NCBI GenBank assembly: GCA_049317725.1
Contig: JBMOHS010000154.1
Location: forward strand, 1 to 9,584
Direction of reading: 5' to 3'
DNA length: 9,584 nt
Source of the DNA: CAIOZW01 sp049317725
GTDB taxonomy: Bacteria > Acidobacteriota > Blastocatellia > RBC074
Part shown: piece after piece, positions 1 through 5,731 of the stretch
Layout: each line of letters begins with the position of its first letter
Numbering within the stretch: the first letter of the stretch is position 1
Position numbers and translations under genes: made by a program
The notes under the pieces: generated by a model
Told to the model about the DNA's origin: nothing
What the model saw: the letters and a program-made list of their open reading frames with translations, nothing else
Databases searched by the model: none

Positions 1-2513
1 AACTTCGGCTTCCCGGTCAAATCGAGTTCATTCTGCTCAAGGTTTCCAAGGATCTCACGGGCCCGATCGAGAACCGGCGAGGGGAGCCCGGCGAGCCGCG
101 CGACCTCGAGGCCATAGCTCTTGCTGGCTGCGCCGGGGAGGACGCGTCGCAGGAATTTGATCCCACCGTTCGACTCCGTCACCGCAACCTGATAGTTACG
201 AACGCCCGGGCGCAGGCGCGCCAACTCCGTCAGTTCGTGGTAGTGGGTCGCAAAGAGCGTCTTGGCGCTGTGCCGCGGATCATCGTGCAGGTATTCGGCG
301 ATGGCCCACGCCAGGGAGAGCCCATCGAAGGTGGCAGTTCCACGACCAACCTCATCGAGCAGGACGAGACTGCGCGCCGTTGCCGTATTGAGAATGTGGG
401 AGGTCTCGACCATCTCCACCATGAAGGTCGAGCGCCCCTGCGCGAGGTTGTCGGCGGCGCCGACCCGAGTGAAGATCCGGTCGACGAGGGAGATTCGCGC
501 GCTCGCTGCCGGGACAAAGCTCCCCATCTGGGCGAGGATGACGATCAAGGCCGCCTGTTTGAGAAAGACACTCTTCCCCCCCATGTTGGGCCCGGTGATG
601 ATCAGCAGCCGGTCAGTCGTATTGTTGAGGGCCAGGTCGTTCGGGATGAATCGTTCCCCGAGGGTTTCGAGAATGGGATGGCGTCCGTCACGGATCTCGA
701 TCTCGTCCCCTTCGTGGAGGGTGGGGCGAACATAGTTGCGTCGGGCAGCCGTCTCGGCGAGCGAGGCCAACAGGTCGAGCTGGGCGATCGCCTGGGCGAC
801 GGCTTGCAACCGCGCGACCTCTCGTGCGACCGACTGCCGCAGCGCGGTAAAGATCTCGATCTCAAGGGCAAGGATCCGCTCCTCAGCTCCGAGCACACGG
901 GCTTCGTACTCCTTCAGCTCCGGGGTGGTGTAACGCTCCGCTTGCGCAAGGGTCTGTTTTCGCTCGTAGTCGGCAGGTACACGATCCCTGTAGGAATGGT
1001 TGATCTCGAGAAAGTACCCAAAGACCTGATTGTATTTGACCTTGAGAGATCCGATTCCAGTCCGCTTCCGCTCCCGTGCCTCGATCGAGACGATATAGCT
1101 TTTGCCGCTGTGGGCGAGATGGCGCAACTCGTCGAGCTCTTGGTGAACCCCCTCGCGGATCATCCCCGGCTCATTGGCGGCGAGGGGCGGGTGGTCGGCG
1201 ATGGTCGACGTGATCTGCAGGTAAAGATCGCGCATCTCGTCCAACTGTGCCGTCAAGCTGATCAGCAATGGGCTCCGCGACAGTGCCATCAACTCCCGCA
1301 ACCCGGGCAGGAGCCCGATCGAGGTGGCGAGCGAGAGCAGGTCCTGTGCGTTGGCTCGTCCGAGCGTGATCTTGCCCGTCAACCGCTCAAGGTCGGCGAT
1401 CTCCTTCAGCAGGCGACGCAGGCGGTCCCGCCGCATCACCGATCCGCAGAGTTCCTCGACCGCGTCCAGCCGCGGGACGATCCGCTCCATCTGGACTTCC
1501 GGACGCAACAACCACTGGCGCAAGAGCCGCCCGCCCATTCCCGTCTGTGTCTCGTCGAGCACGGCGAAGAGGGATCGGCGCCCCTCGACCAGGTCCAGGT
1601 TGGTGACCGTCGCGCCATCAAGGAGCAGGTGGTCCTCGGCGGCATAGTAGTTGATCTGACGGATGTGGCTCGCCTCGACCTTCTGCGTGGTGAGGATATA
1701 GTGGAGGGCGGCTCCGGCCGCGGCGATCGCCAGCCGCTTCTCCGCCAATCCAAAGCCTTCGAGGTCATCGACCTTCATCTGGGAACAAAGCAGGGAGTTG
1801 GCATGCTGCTCCCCAAAGACCCAATCTTCCTGAGGAGTCAGGACAACCCCCCCGACGGCCCACGGAAACGCGGCCAAGGTTTGGTTGCTGGCTCCAGGTG
1901 TTTCCTCAGTAGCGCCAGGGGAGGCAGGTCCTGGTGTCTTGAAGAGCGGGCCGAGCGAGGCCGGGTAGAGAACCTCCCGTGGTCCGAAGGTCTCCATCTG
2001 CTCCGAGAGTCGCTCCAAGGCTCGCTCTCCGAGCAGCTGCGTCGCCAGAAACTCTCCCGTCGAGAGGTCGAGCACGGCGAGCCCGCTCCCTTCTCCTGTT
2101 ACGCAGATAGCGGCGAGGTAGTTGTTCTGCTTCGCCTCAAGCAGCTGATTTTCGATCAAGGTCCCAGGTGTCACCACCCGAACCACCTCCCGGCGGACCA
2201 GCTTGGTGTTCGATGTCGGGTCCTCTGTCTGCTCGCAGATGGCGACCCGATAGCCTTTGCGGACCAGCTTGGTGACATACCCGGCCGCGGCGTGATGCGG
2301 CACGCCGCACATCGGAACTGGGTCTCCACGCTCCTTGTGTCGTGCGGTCAGCGTCACTTCCATCTCCCGCGAAGCGAGAATCGCATCCTCGAAGAAGAGC
2401 TCATAGAAGTCACCCAATCGAAAGAAGAGGAGCGTCCCGGGATACTGTTTTTTGATCTCGTGATACTGACGCAGCATTGGCGTCAGTGCCGAGGGTCTTT
2501 CGATGCCAGACAT
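1..2513 (-). CDS. mutS: DNA mismatch repair protein MutS (3' end outside window)
   Basis: MutS recognises mismatches and small loops in newly replicated DNA and, as an ATP-switched clamp, recruits MutL. Seen: translation from the ATG at 2513 runs uninterrupted for 837 codons to the window edge. The N-terminal mismatch-binding domain has the F-x-E motif at F36-Y37-E38, the same numbering as in E. coli. A core-domain motif TGMGGRLLRQWLLRP lies near the middle. The ATPase domain has Walker A GPNMGGKS at about 641-648 (K647) and Walker B DEVGRGTAT with D720/E721, then ATHYHEL and the C-terminal helices. Only the last few tens of residues should be missing, judging by family length near 850-880. 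A GGGAGAG about 10 nt upstream may be the ribosome binding site. Two runs of seven G lie in its coding strand. It is divergent from tsaB. Confidence 0.97.
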   Translation of the reverse strand, partial: MSGIERPSALTPMLRQYHEIKKQYPGTLLFFRLGDFYELFFEDAILASREMEVTLTARHKERGDPVPMCGVPHHAAAGYVTKLVRKGYRVAICEQTEDPTSNTKLVRREVVRVVTPGTLIENQLLEAKQNNYLAAICVTGEGSGLAVLDLSTGEFLATQLLGERALERLSEQMETFGPREVLYPASLGPLFKTPGPASPGATEETPGASNQTLAAFPWAVGGVVLTPQEDWVFGEQHANSLLCSQMKVDDLEGFGLAEKRLAIAAAGAALHYILTTQKVEASHIRQINYYAAEDHLLLDGATVTNLDLVEGRRSLFAVLDETQTGMGGRLLRQWLLRPEVQMERIVPRLDAVEELCGSVMRRDRLRRLLKEIADLERLTGKITLGRANAQDLLSLATSIGLLPGLRELMALSRSPLLISLTAQLDEMRDLYLQITSTIADHPPLAANEPGMIREGVHQELDELRHLAHSGKSYIVSIEARERKRTGIGSLKVKYNQVFGYFLEINHSYRDRVPADYERKQTLAQAERYTTPELKEYEARVLGAEERILALEIEIFTALRQSVAREVARLQAVAQAIAQLDLLASLAETAARRNYVRPTLHEGDEIEIRDGRHPILETLGERFIPNDLALNNTTDRLLIITGPNMGGKSVFLKQAALIVILAQMGSFVPAASARISLVDRIFTRVGAADNLAQGRSTFMVEMVETSHILNTATARSLVLLDEVGRGTATFDGLSLAWAIAEYLHDDPRHSAKTLFATHYHELTELARLRPGVRNYQVAVTESNGGIKFLRRVLPGAASKSYGLEVARLAGLPSPVLDRAREILGNLEQNELDLTGKPK

Positions 2514-2591
2514 CTGATCTCGACTCTCCCATGATCGGTGTGAAAGACGGCCTCCGATCGATCTCTTCCACCCGCATCGACAGGGCCTATC

Positions 2592-2626
2592 GAGGCCTCC
2601 ACTTCTCGCCAAGAGACCTCCACTTC
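2592..2626. repeat. 14-bp direct repeat in the mutS/tsaB divergent region
   Basis: GAG(G/A)CCTCCACTTC occurs at 2592-2605 and 2613-2626, 13 of 14 identical, with starts 21 bases apart (two helical turns). A partial third match, CCACTT, follows at 2633. The copies lie between the candidate mutS promoter and the mutS start, so they would be in the mutS leader or act as a binding site. No known regulator is recognised. The remainder of the 293-base gap (2514-2806) shows only a short inverted repeat GATCGG/CCGATC at 2533-2559 and no convincing gene. Confidence 0.5.
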
Positions 2627-2661
2627 CCAGCGCCACTTTGCCGGAACCAAAAACGAAGAGT

Positions 2662-2690
2662 ATCATATCATCCGTTTGATGTGAGGACAG
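2662..2690 (-). promoter_or_regulatory. candidate mutS promoter
   Basis: On the minus strand there is a TATGAT (2667-2662), five of six to the sigma-70 -10 consensus, with a weak CTGTCC (2690-2685) 17 nt upstream as possible -35. The segment is locally AT-rich in a GC-rich region and lies about 150 bases upstream of the mutS ATG. It is inferred from sequence resemblance only; the -35 matches just three of six. Confidence 0.3.
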
Positions 2691-2806
2691 TTTGCGCCAG
2701 GGGAGGGAATTCACAGCTCTTCTGGCTGAGTGAGATCGAGGTGGGCCGGCTGGTCTGATCTGGCTGCCCATGACTGGAGTTCTGACAACGACCAAGGAGC
2801 ACGGCC

Positions 2807-3607
2807 ATGGAGAGTGAAGTCAAGCCACCGACAGCCCCTGGGCCGAGTCCGCTCGTCTTGGCGGCAGACACGACGACACCATTGCTCTCCCTGCTGATTC
2901 TGAGCGGGGAGTCGCCGCTCGCCGAGATCATCTCAGTGCAGATCGAGACCCACTCGCGACGTTTCTTTGACCATCTGGCGCAGCTCTTTCGTCTCGCCCG
3001 CGTCGAGGTCGATCAGCTCGACCTCCTCGCTGTCGTGACCGGGCCAGGGAGCTTCACCGGGGTGAGGGTCGCAATGGCTGCCCTGGAGGGTCTGGCCTAT
3101 CCCGCCCGGAAGCCTGTCTATGGCGTCAACTCCCTCGATCTGCAAGCCTTGCGCGTGGGCTGCAGCCTGCCCCTCCTGGTGTTGCTCGAGGCCGGGCGCG
3201 GGGAGGTCTATGCCGGATTGCGCCACCTCTCCCCGACGGGCCGTCTGACCCGGCCCGTCGGGGATCGCTTTGGACAGCCGGGACTTATTCTTCCCTCTCT
3301 CCTCGGAGAGGTCTGGCCCGGTGAGGCGGACGCGCCGCGCCGCCTCGGCCTGATCGGCACGGCCGCCCGGCGTTGCCTTCCACACCTCACCGCCCTGGCC
3401 TCCCGTTACGAGACCCACTGTGTCGAGACACCTGTTCCCGACTTGACCGTCGAGGCTTGGCAGCTTCTGCCCGTCACCGAGGGCCATCTGACCCCCCTTG
3501 CCCGCCATGCTGCCAGGCTTCACCAAGCCGGTGAGGTCCCGCGTTCTACCCCCTGCTACATTCGCCCCTCTGACGCCGAGCTCCAGTGGAGCCCGCGGCG
3601 CGAGTGA
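2807..3607 (+). CDS. tsaB: tRNA threonylcarbamoyladenosine biosynthesis protein TsaB
   Basis: TsaB is the inactive ASKHA-fold partner of TsaD; with TsaE they transfer threonylcarbamoyl to A37 of ANN-decoding tRNAs (t6A) in the cytoplasm. Seen in this 266-residue protein: the N-terminal strand LAADTTTPLLSLLIL (about 18-32), a histidine-containing helix HSRRFFDHLAQLF (about 49-61), and the family hallmark GPGSFTGVRVAMAALEGLA (about 79-97). The C-terminus PCYIRPSDAELQW resembles the usual TsaB end. At 266 residues it is longer than the common 220-235, with a 15-residue Pro-rich N-terminal extension. The start is set by AAGGAG at 2794-2799, 7 nt before the ATG. It is followed after 118 bases by rimI, a common neighbour. 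tsaD and tsaE are not in the window. Confidence 0.95.
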   Translation: MESEVKPPTAPGPSPLVLAADTTTPLLSLLILSGESPLAEIISVQIETHSRRFFDHLAQLFRLARVEVDQLDLLAVVTGPGSFTGVRVAMAALEGLAYPARKPVYGVNSLDLQALRVGCSLPLLVLLEAGRGEVYAGLRHLSPTGRLTRPVGDRFGQPGLILPSLLGEVWPGEADAPRRLGLIGTAARRCLPHLTALASRYETHCVETPVPDLTVEAWQLLPVTEGHLTPLARHAARLHQAGEVPRSTPCYIRPSDAELQWSPRRE

Positions 3608-3725
3608 TCCCCGATTGCCCCTCTCCGTCGGCTTGGCCCTTGCCACCCCAATTGCCACTGCGCGGAGGCAAACAGGGACCTGCCGTATCTGCCGATCCGA
3701 ATCTAAAAAAAGCTCGGAAGAGAAG

Positions 3726-4232
3726 ATGTCGACCAAGGATTCGTTCCATTCCTCATCTCTGAGACCAAATCACCGCGTCGCCCCCCTCTCTGCCGCTCTG
3801 GTCCCCCAGGCGGTGGCGCTCGAACTCCGCTGTGGACTGAGCACCCGTGGGATCGAGGGATACCATCACCTTCTCGCGGACCCGAACCTCCTGGCCCTCG
3901 TCGCCCTCGACTCCCCCCCACGACGCGGTCTGATCGGTCTCTTCTCGGCCACGCTCGTCCTCGATGAACTGCACATCGATAACCTGGCGACCGATCCCCT
4001 TCGACGACAGCAGGGCATCGCCGCTCGCCTTCTACGTGACGGATTGACCACCGCTCGACAACGTGGTGCCAAGACCGCTCTTCTTGAGGTCCGCCCTTCC
4101 AACCACCCTGCTCTCGCCCTCTATCTCAAATTCGGTTTTCAAATCGATGGCCGTCGGCCCGCCTATTACCACTCTCTTCTGCCCCCCCCCGCCCCTCCCG
4201 AGGATGCCCTCCTCCTCTCTTGCCGCCTCTGA
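3726..4232 (+). CDS. rimI: RimI-like GNAT N-acetyltransferase
   Basis: A GNAT-family N-alpha-acetyltransferase; RimI acetylates the N-terminus of ribosomal protein bS18 using acetyl-CoA, though substrates can be broader. Seen in 168 residues: beta-strand and acetyl-CoA motif ELHIDNLATDPLRRQQGIAARLL (quoted piecewise: ELHIDNLATDP, then RRQQGIAARLL, with the Q-x-x-G-x-A pattern), then LEVRPSNHPALALYLKFGF, and the RimI-like tail with a paired Tyr and EDALLL. The open frame extends upstream into tsaB, but the ATG at 3726 is preferred because GGAAG lies 5 nt upstream and the preceding codons look unlike protein. A run of nine C (4182-4190) encodes part of a Pro-rich loop near the C-terminus. The 118-base gap after tsaB holds no clear promoter, so cotranscription is plausible. 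The RimI assignment rests on motifs and on adjacency to tsaB. Confidence 0.88.
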   Translation: MSTKDSFHSSSLRPNHRVAPLSAALVPQAVALELRCGLSTRGIEGYHHLLADPNLLALVALDSPPRRGLIGLFSATLVLDELHIDNLATDPLRRQQGIAARLLRDGLTTARQRGAKTALLEVRPSNHPALALYLKFGFQIDGRRPAYYHSLLPPPAPPEDALLLSCRL

Positions 4233-4276
4233 CCGCTCCTTGATTCGCTTTGTCCAGGACAAGATCCCTGCCAGTC

Positions 4277-4305
4277 TTGATGCTCTCTGGAAACTGTGCT
4301 ACGGT
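4277..4305 (+). promoter_or_regulatory. candidate extended -10 promoter
   Basis: TTGATG (4277-4282) is followed after 17 nt by TACGGT (4300-4305), preceded by TGC, giving the extended -10 pattern TGTGCTAC that is frequent in vegetative promoters. It would start transcription roughly 330 bases upstream of the DUF465 gene, making a long leader or a separate small RNA. Individual hexamers are imperfect, so this is tentative. Confidence 0.3.
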
Positions 4306-4360
4306 TCCCGCAGATTGTCAGTTACCAGAAGCGCCTCTTCCTCCTGGGTCGCGCGCGTGT

Positions 4361-4389
4361 TGATCTGCCAAGTGATCTGCCCAGTGATC
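4361..4389. repeat. short 12-base-period repeat (TGATCTGCC)
   Basis: TGATCTGCCAAG (4361-4372), TGATCTGCCCAG (4373-4384) and a diverged TGATC (4385-4389) follow each other with a 12-base period; a further TGATCC occurs at 4398. The last unit overlaps an ATCGGA/TCCGAT stem (4387-4392 with 4401-4406). The sequence is unrelated to the second 12-base array 70 bases downstream. Function is unknown. Confidence 0.55.
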
Positions 4390-4459
4390 GGAGCCTTTGA
4401 TCCGATGCCGCAGCAGGTCTCAAACGGGCGCTCCACTGCCAGTTCCCGTGTCTAACCAA

Positions 4460-4507
4460 CCGGAGCGAGGGCCGGAGCGAGGGCAGGAGCGAGGGCAGGA
4501 GCGAAGA
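4460..4507. repeat. 12-bp tandem repeat, four units
   Basis: Four consecutive 12-base units: CCGGAGCGAGGG twice (4460-4471, 4472-4483), CAGGAGCGAGGG (4484-4495) and a partly decayed CAGGAGCGAAGA (4496-4507). The first two are identical and the third differs by one base. It lies in non-coding DNA, so copy number could vary by slippage without breaking a gene. An in-frame reading on either strand gives low-complexity peptide with no support. Confidence 0.85.
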
Positions 4508-4553
4508 TCGACAGGAGGATCTTCTGGTGTCCCGTGTCACGGGGGCCCCGTGA
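4503..4553. repeat. cluster of inverted repeats upstream of DUF465 gene
   Basis: Three perfect inverted repeats lie within 51 bases. GAAGATC/GATCTTC (4503-4509, 4518-4524) has an 8-base loop. CCCGTG-T-CACGGG covers 4531-4543. TCACGGGG-G-CCCCGTGA covers 4537-4553. The last two share CACGGG, so as RNA the hairpins exclude one another, and as DNA they form two overlapping palindromic sites. There is no T-run after them, so a classical terminator is not supported. A protein-binding operator is an alternative. Confidence 0.6.
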
Positions 4554-4602
4554 TACCCTGACGCTGTCTCCTCCCAGGAGCCGGCATAACAACCATCCTG
4601 AC

Positions 4603-4628
4603 CGAACCGACCTTCGGTTTCCGGTTCG
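4603..4628 (+). promoter_or_regulatory. competing hairpins just upstream of the DUF465 ribosome binding site
   Basis: AACCGA-CCT-TCGGTT (4605-4619) forms a 6-bp stem with a 3-base loop, while CGAACCG (4603-4609) also pairs perfectly with CGGTTCG (4622-4628). The two folds use the same left arm, so only one can form. The structure ends 6 bases before GAGGAG at 4635, a position from which it could influence translation. No riboswitch family is recognised. Confidence 0.4.
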
Positions 4629-4644
4629 CCGTCAGAGGAGAGGA

Positions 4645-4893
4645 ATGGCCATGAGCGTATCAGTCGACGAGTCATCGCTGAAGGAACTTCTCATTCAATC
4701 AAACGACCACTACCGTCAACTCCACGAAGAACATCACCGCTACGACGAACGCTTGTCCCAACTTGCCGCGATCCACTTCCCGAACGAAGAGGAGAAATTG
4801 GAAGAGCTGACCCTCAAGAAGAAGAAGCTCTCTCTCAAAGATCAGATGGAAGCCATCTTTCACGAACACAAAGCCTCGATCGTCACCCCGTGA
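4645..4893 (+). CDS. DUF465 / YdcH-like small coiled-coil protein
   Basis: An 82-residue, highly charged protein with no signal peptide or membrane segment. It resembles the YdcH/DUF465 family (Pfam PF04325): a central segment LKELLIQSNDHYRQLHEEHH, then RYDERLSQLA, then EEEKLEELTLKKKKLSLKDQM, i.e. two helices with heptad-like spacing joined by a short loop and the family's Lys-rich LKKKKLSLKD stretch. The molecular role of the family is not established. Two starts are possible: ATG at 4645 (GGAG 4 nt upstream) or ATG at 4651 (AGAGGA 6 nt upstream, giving 80 residues); the second is equally reasonable. The upstream in-frame GTG at 4534 lies inside a palindrome and lacks a ribosome binding site. 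It is flanked by structured non-coding DNA and a downstream stem-loop, suggesting its own transcription unit. Confidence 0.85.
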   Translation: MAMSVSVDESSLKELLIQSNDHYRQLHEEHHRYDERLSQLAAIHFPNEEEKLEELTLKKKKLSLKDQMEAIFHEHKASIVTP

Positions 4894-4911
4894 CCTCTCT
4901 TGATCTTCTCT

Positions 4912-4944
4912 GCCCCCGGGACGCTGCCACTCTCGCCCGGGGGC
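4912..4944 (+). terminator. GC-rich stem-loop after the DUF465 gene
   Basis: GCCCCCGGG (4912-4920) pairs perfectly with CCCGGGGGC (4936-4944): nine G-C pairs with a 15-base loop, beginning 19 bases after the stop codon. The following bases are pyrimidine-rich (CTCCTCTTCCCTCCC) but not a true T-run, so intrinsic termination may be weak, or this may be an mRNA 3'-end stabiliser. Confidence 0.6.
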
Positions 4945-4965
4945 GCGCTCCTCTTCCCTCCCTGT

Positions 4966-5063
4966 CTTCCCTTCCTGTACTATGCCCTATCCTTGCATAT
5001 CTACTTTTGGCAAGTTTGCGTCTGATAATAAAGCGGCAAACAGAGTGTGGCGGGGAAGGGAAG
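4966..5063. repeat. 10-bp inverted repeat spanning the psd upstream region
   Basis: CTTCCCTTCC (4966-4975) is the exact reverse complement of GGAAGGGAAG (5054-5063), separated by 78 bases. The left arm is in a polypyrimidine tract and the right arm in a purine-rich leader that ends at the psd ribosome binding site (GGAGG, 5080-5084). Between them is the most AT-rich part of the gap, including TGATAATAAA (5023-5032). Pairing as RNA would need transcription to begin upstream of 4966. Low-complexity tracts make a chance match plausible. Confidence 0.4.
5024..5029 (+). promoter_or_regulatory. candidate -10 element for psd-pssA
   Basis: GATAAT, five of six to the -10 consensus, stands in an AT-rich patch about 60 bases upstream of psd and behind the stem-loop that closes the previous gene. 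No good -35 is found at 16-18 bases, so the element is weakly supported. Confidence 0.25.
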
Positions 5064-5089
5064 CAGAAAGAGAACCTCGGGAGGAAATG

Positions 5090-5731
5090 ATGGTCAAAGA
5101 CGGCTATCCGTATGTTGGAGGATTGTTGGTTGGGGCGTTGATTGGGGGGACGATTGGCGGTCTGGGGATGGGGTGGGGTGGGGGGATCGGAGGGATCTGT
5201 CTACTGTTGGCAGGCTTTGTCGCCTTCTTTTTCCGCGACCCGGAGCGAGAGATTCCAGAAGGGGAGGAGAAGGTGGTCTCGCCAGCCGACGGACTGGTGG
5301 TGGTACTCCGGCCGCTCAAGGAGGGGGAAGGGGGATTGCGCGGAGGGACGATGGTCAGCATCTTTCTCTCCGTCTTTGATGTCCACGTCAATCGGCTGCC
5401 GATCAGCGGGCGGATTGTCCAGTCGGAATATCGACCGGGTCGGTTTCTGGTAGCCTCGCTCGAGCGGGCGTCGCAAGAGAATGAACAGCAGGAAGTGAGG
5501 GTGTCGAATGGAGAGATTACCGTGGTCTTTCGGATGATCGCCGGGTTGATTGCGCGGCGGATCGTCTGTTGGAAGAAGGCGGGAGACGACGTCCGTCGCG
5601 GAGAGAGGGTTGGGTTGATCAAGTTTGGGTCGAGGGTCGATCTGCTCCTGCCTCCAGAAGTGGAGGTCCTCGTCCGGAAGGGGGCTCGGGTCAAAGGGGG
5701 CAGCTCGGTGATTGGAAGGATACGTCAATGA
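5090..5731 (+). CDS. psd: phosphatidylserine decarboxylase proenzyme, short archaeal-type family
   Basis: Converts phosphatidylserine to phosphatidylethanolamine at the membrane, using a pyruvoyl group made by self-cleavage. Seen in 213 residues: a very Gly-rich N-terminal hydrophobic stretch (about 9-48) probably forming one or two membrane segments, then FFFRDPER, SPADG with D67, DVHVNRLP with H99, and KFGS with the predicted Gly180-Ser181 cleavage site; D67, H99 and S181 match the Asp-His-Ser set known from E. coli PSD. Length fits the short PSD-related family rather than the longer proteobacterial form. Two adjacent ATGs exist (5087, 5090); GGAGG at 5080-5084 is 5 nt before the second, which I prefer. 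The upstream reading to 4982 has no supporting ribosome site. Its stop overlaps the pssA start (ATGA). Its 5' coding strand carries a G-quadruplex motif. Confidence 0.95.
   Translation: MVKDGYPYVGGLLVGALIGGTIGGLGMGWGGGIGGICLLLAGFVAFFFRDPEREIPEGEEKVVSPADGLVVVLRPLKEGEGGLRGGTMVSIFLSVFDVHVNRLPISGRIVQSEYRPGRFLVASLERASQENEQQEVRVSNGEITVVFRMIAGLIARRIVCWKKAGDDVRRGERVGLIKFGSRVDLLLPPEVEVLVRKGARVKGGSSVIGRIRQ
5164..5185 (+). other. G-quadruplex motif in psd coding strand
   Basis: Four G-tracts (5164-5167, 5170-5173, 5175-5178, 5180-5185) are separated by loops of 2, 1 and 1 bases, a canonical pattern for a very stable quadruplex. Two more G-runs precede it at 5132-5135 and 5144-5149. It encodes the Gly-rich membrane segment with GGG codons, beginning 75 bases after the start codon, so it would exist in both the non-template DNA strand and the mRNA. 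Confidence 0.75.

Larger units (their letters stand above)
4233..4644 (+). other. 412-base non-coding region between rimI and the DUF465 gene
   Basis: No convincing gene is visible. From left to right it holds a small palindrome TTGTCC-A-GGACAA (4250-4262), a possible extended -10 promoter (4277-4305), a 12-base-period repeat (4361-4389), an ATCGGA/TCCGAT hairpin (4387-4406), a 12-bp tandem array (4460-4507), a GAAGATC/GATCTTC hairpin (4503-4524), overlapping GC-rich palindromes (4531-4553) and competing hairpins just before the next ribosome binding site (4603-4628). Such density of small structures would suit a structured leader or a small RNA, but no known RNA family is recognised. Confidence 0.5.

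Noticed and set aside
237..2534. 765-codon open frame on the plus strand, antisense to mutS
   Set aside because: Its codons align exactly with mutS codons on the other strand, so antisense stops would need TTA, CTA or TCA in mutS, which are rare in a GC-rich genome. The translated product has no recognisable domain, while the minus strand is a clear full MutS.
3498..3725. Longer rimI starting inside tsaB
   Set aside because: The extra 76 residues overlap tsaB in another frame, are low-complexity and lack a GNAT relationship; a good ribosome site precedes the ATG at 3726.
4063..4455. 130-codon plus-strand frame running from rimI into the intergenic region
   Set aside because: Half is a rimI shadow; the rest is low-complexity without a start signal or recognisable domain.
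4534..4644. Longer DUF465 gene from a GTG at 4534
   Set aside because: The upstream part is unlike the family, begins in a palindrome and has no ribosome site; two ATGs follow GAGGAGAGGA.
4322..4675. 117-codon minus-strand frame across the tandem repeats
   Set aside because: Product is Ser/Arg/Leu-rich repeat translation (SLLPSLLPSLRP) with no ribosome site or homology that I recognise.
5007..5019. Sigma-54-like TTGGCA...TTGC upstream of psd
   Set aside because: The GG to GC spacing is 7 bases instead of the required 10.
5569..5727. Longer pssA starting inside psd
   Set aside because: The extension is the shadow of psd; the ATGA overlap and GGAAGGA support the start at 5728.
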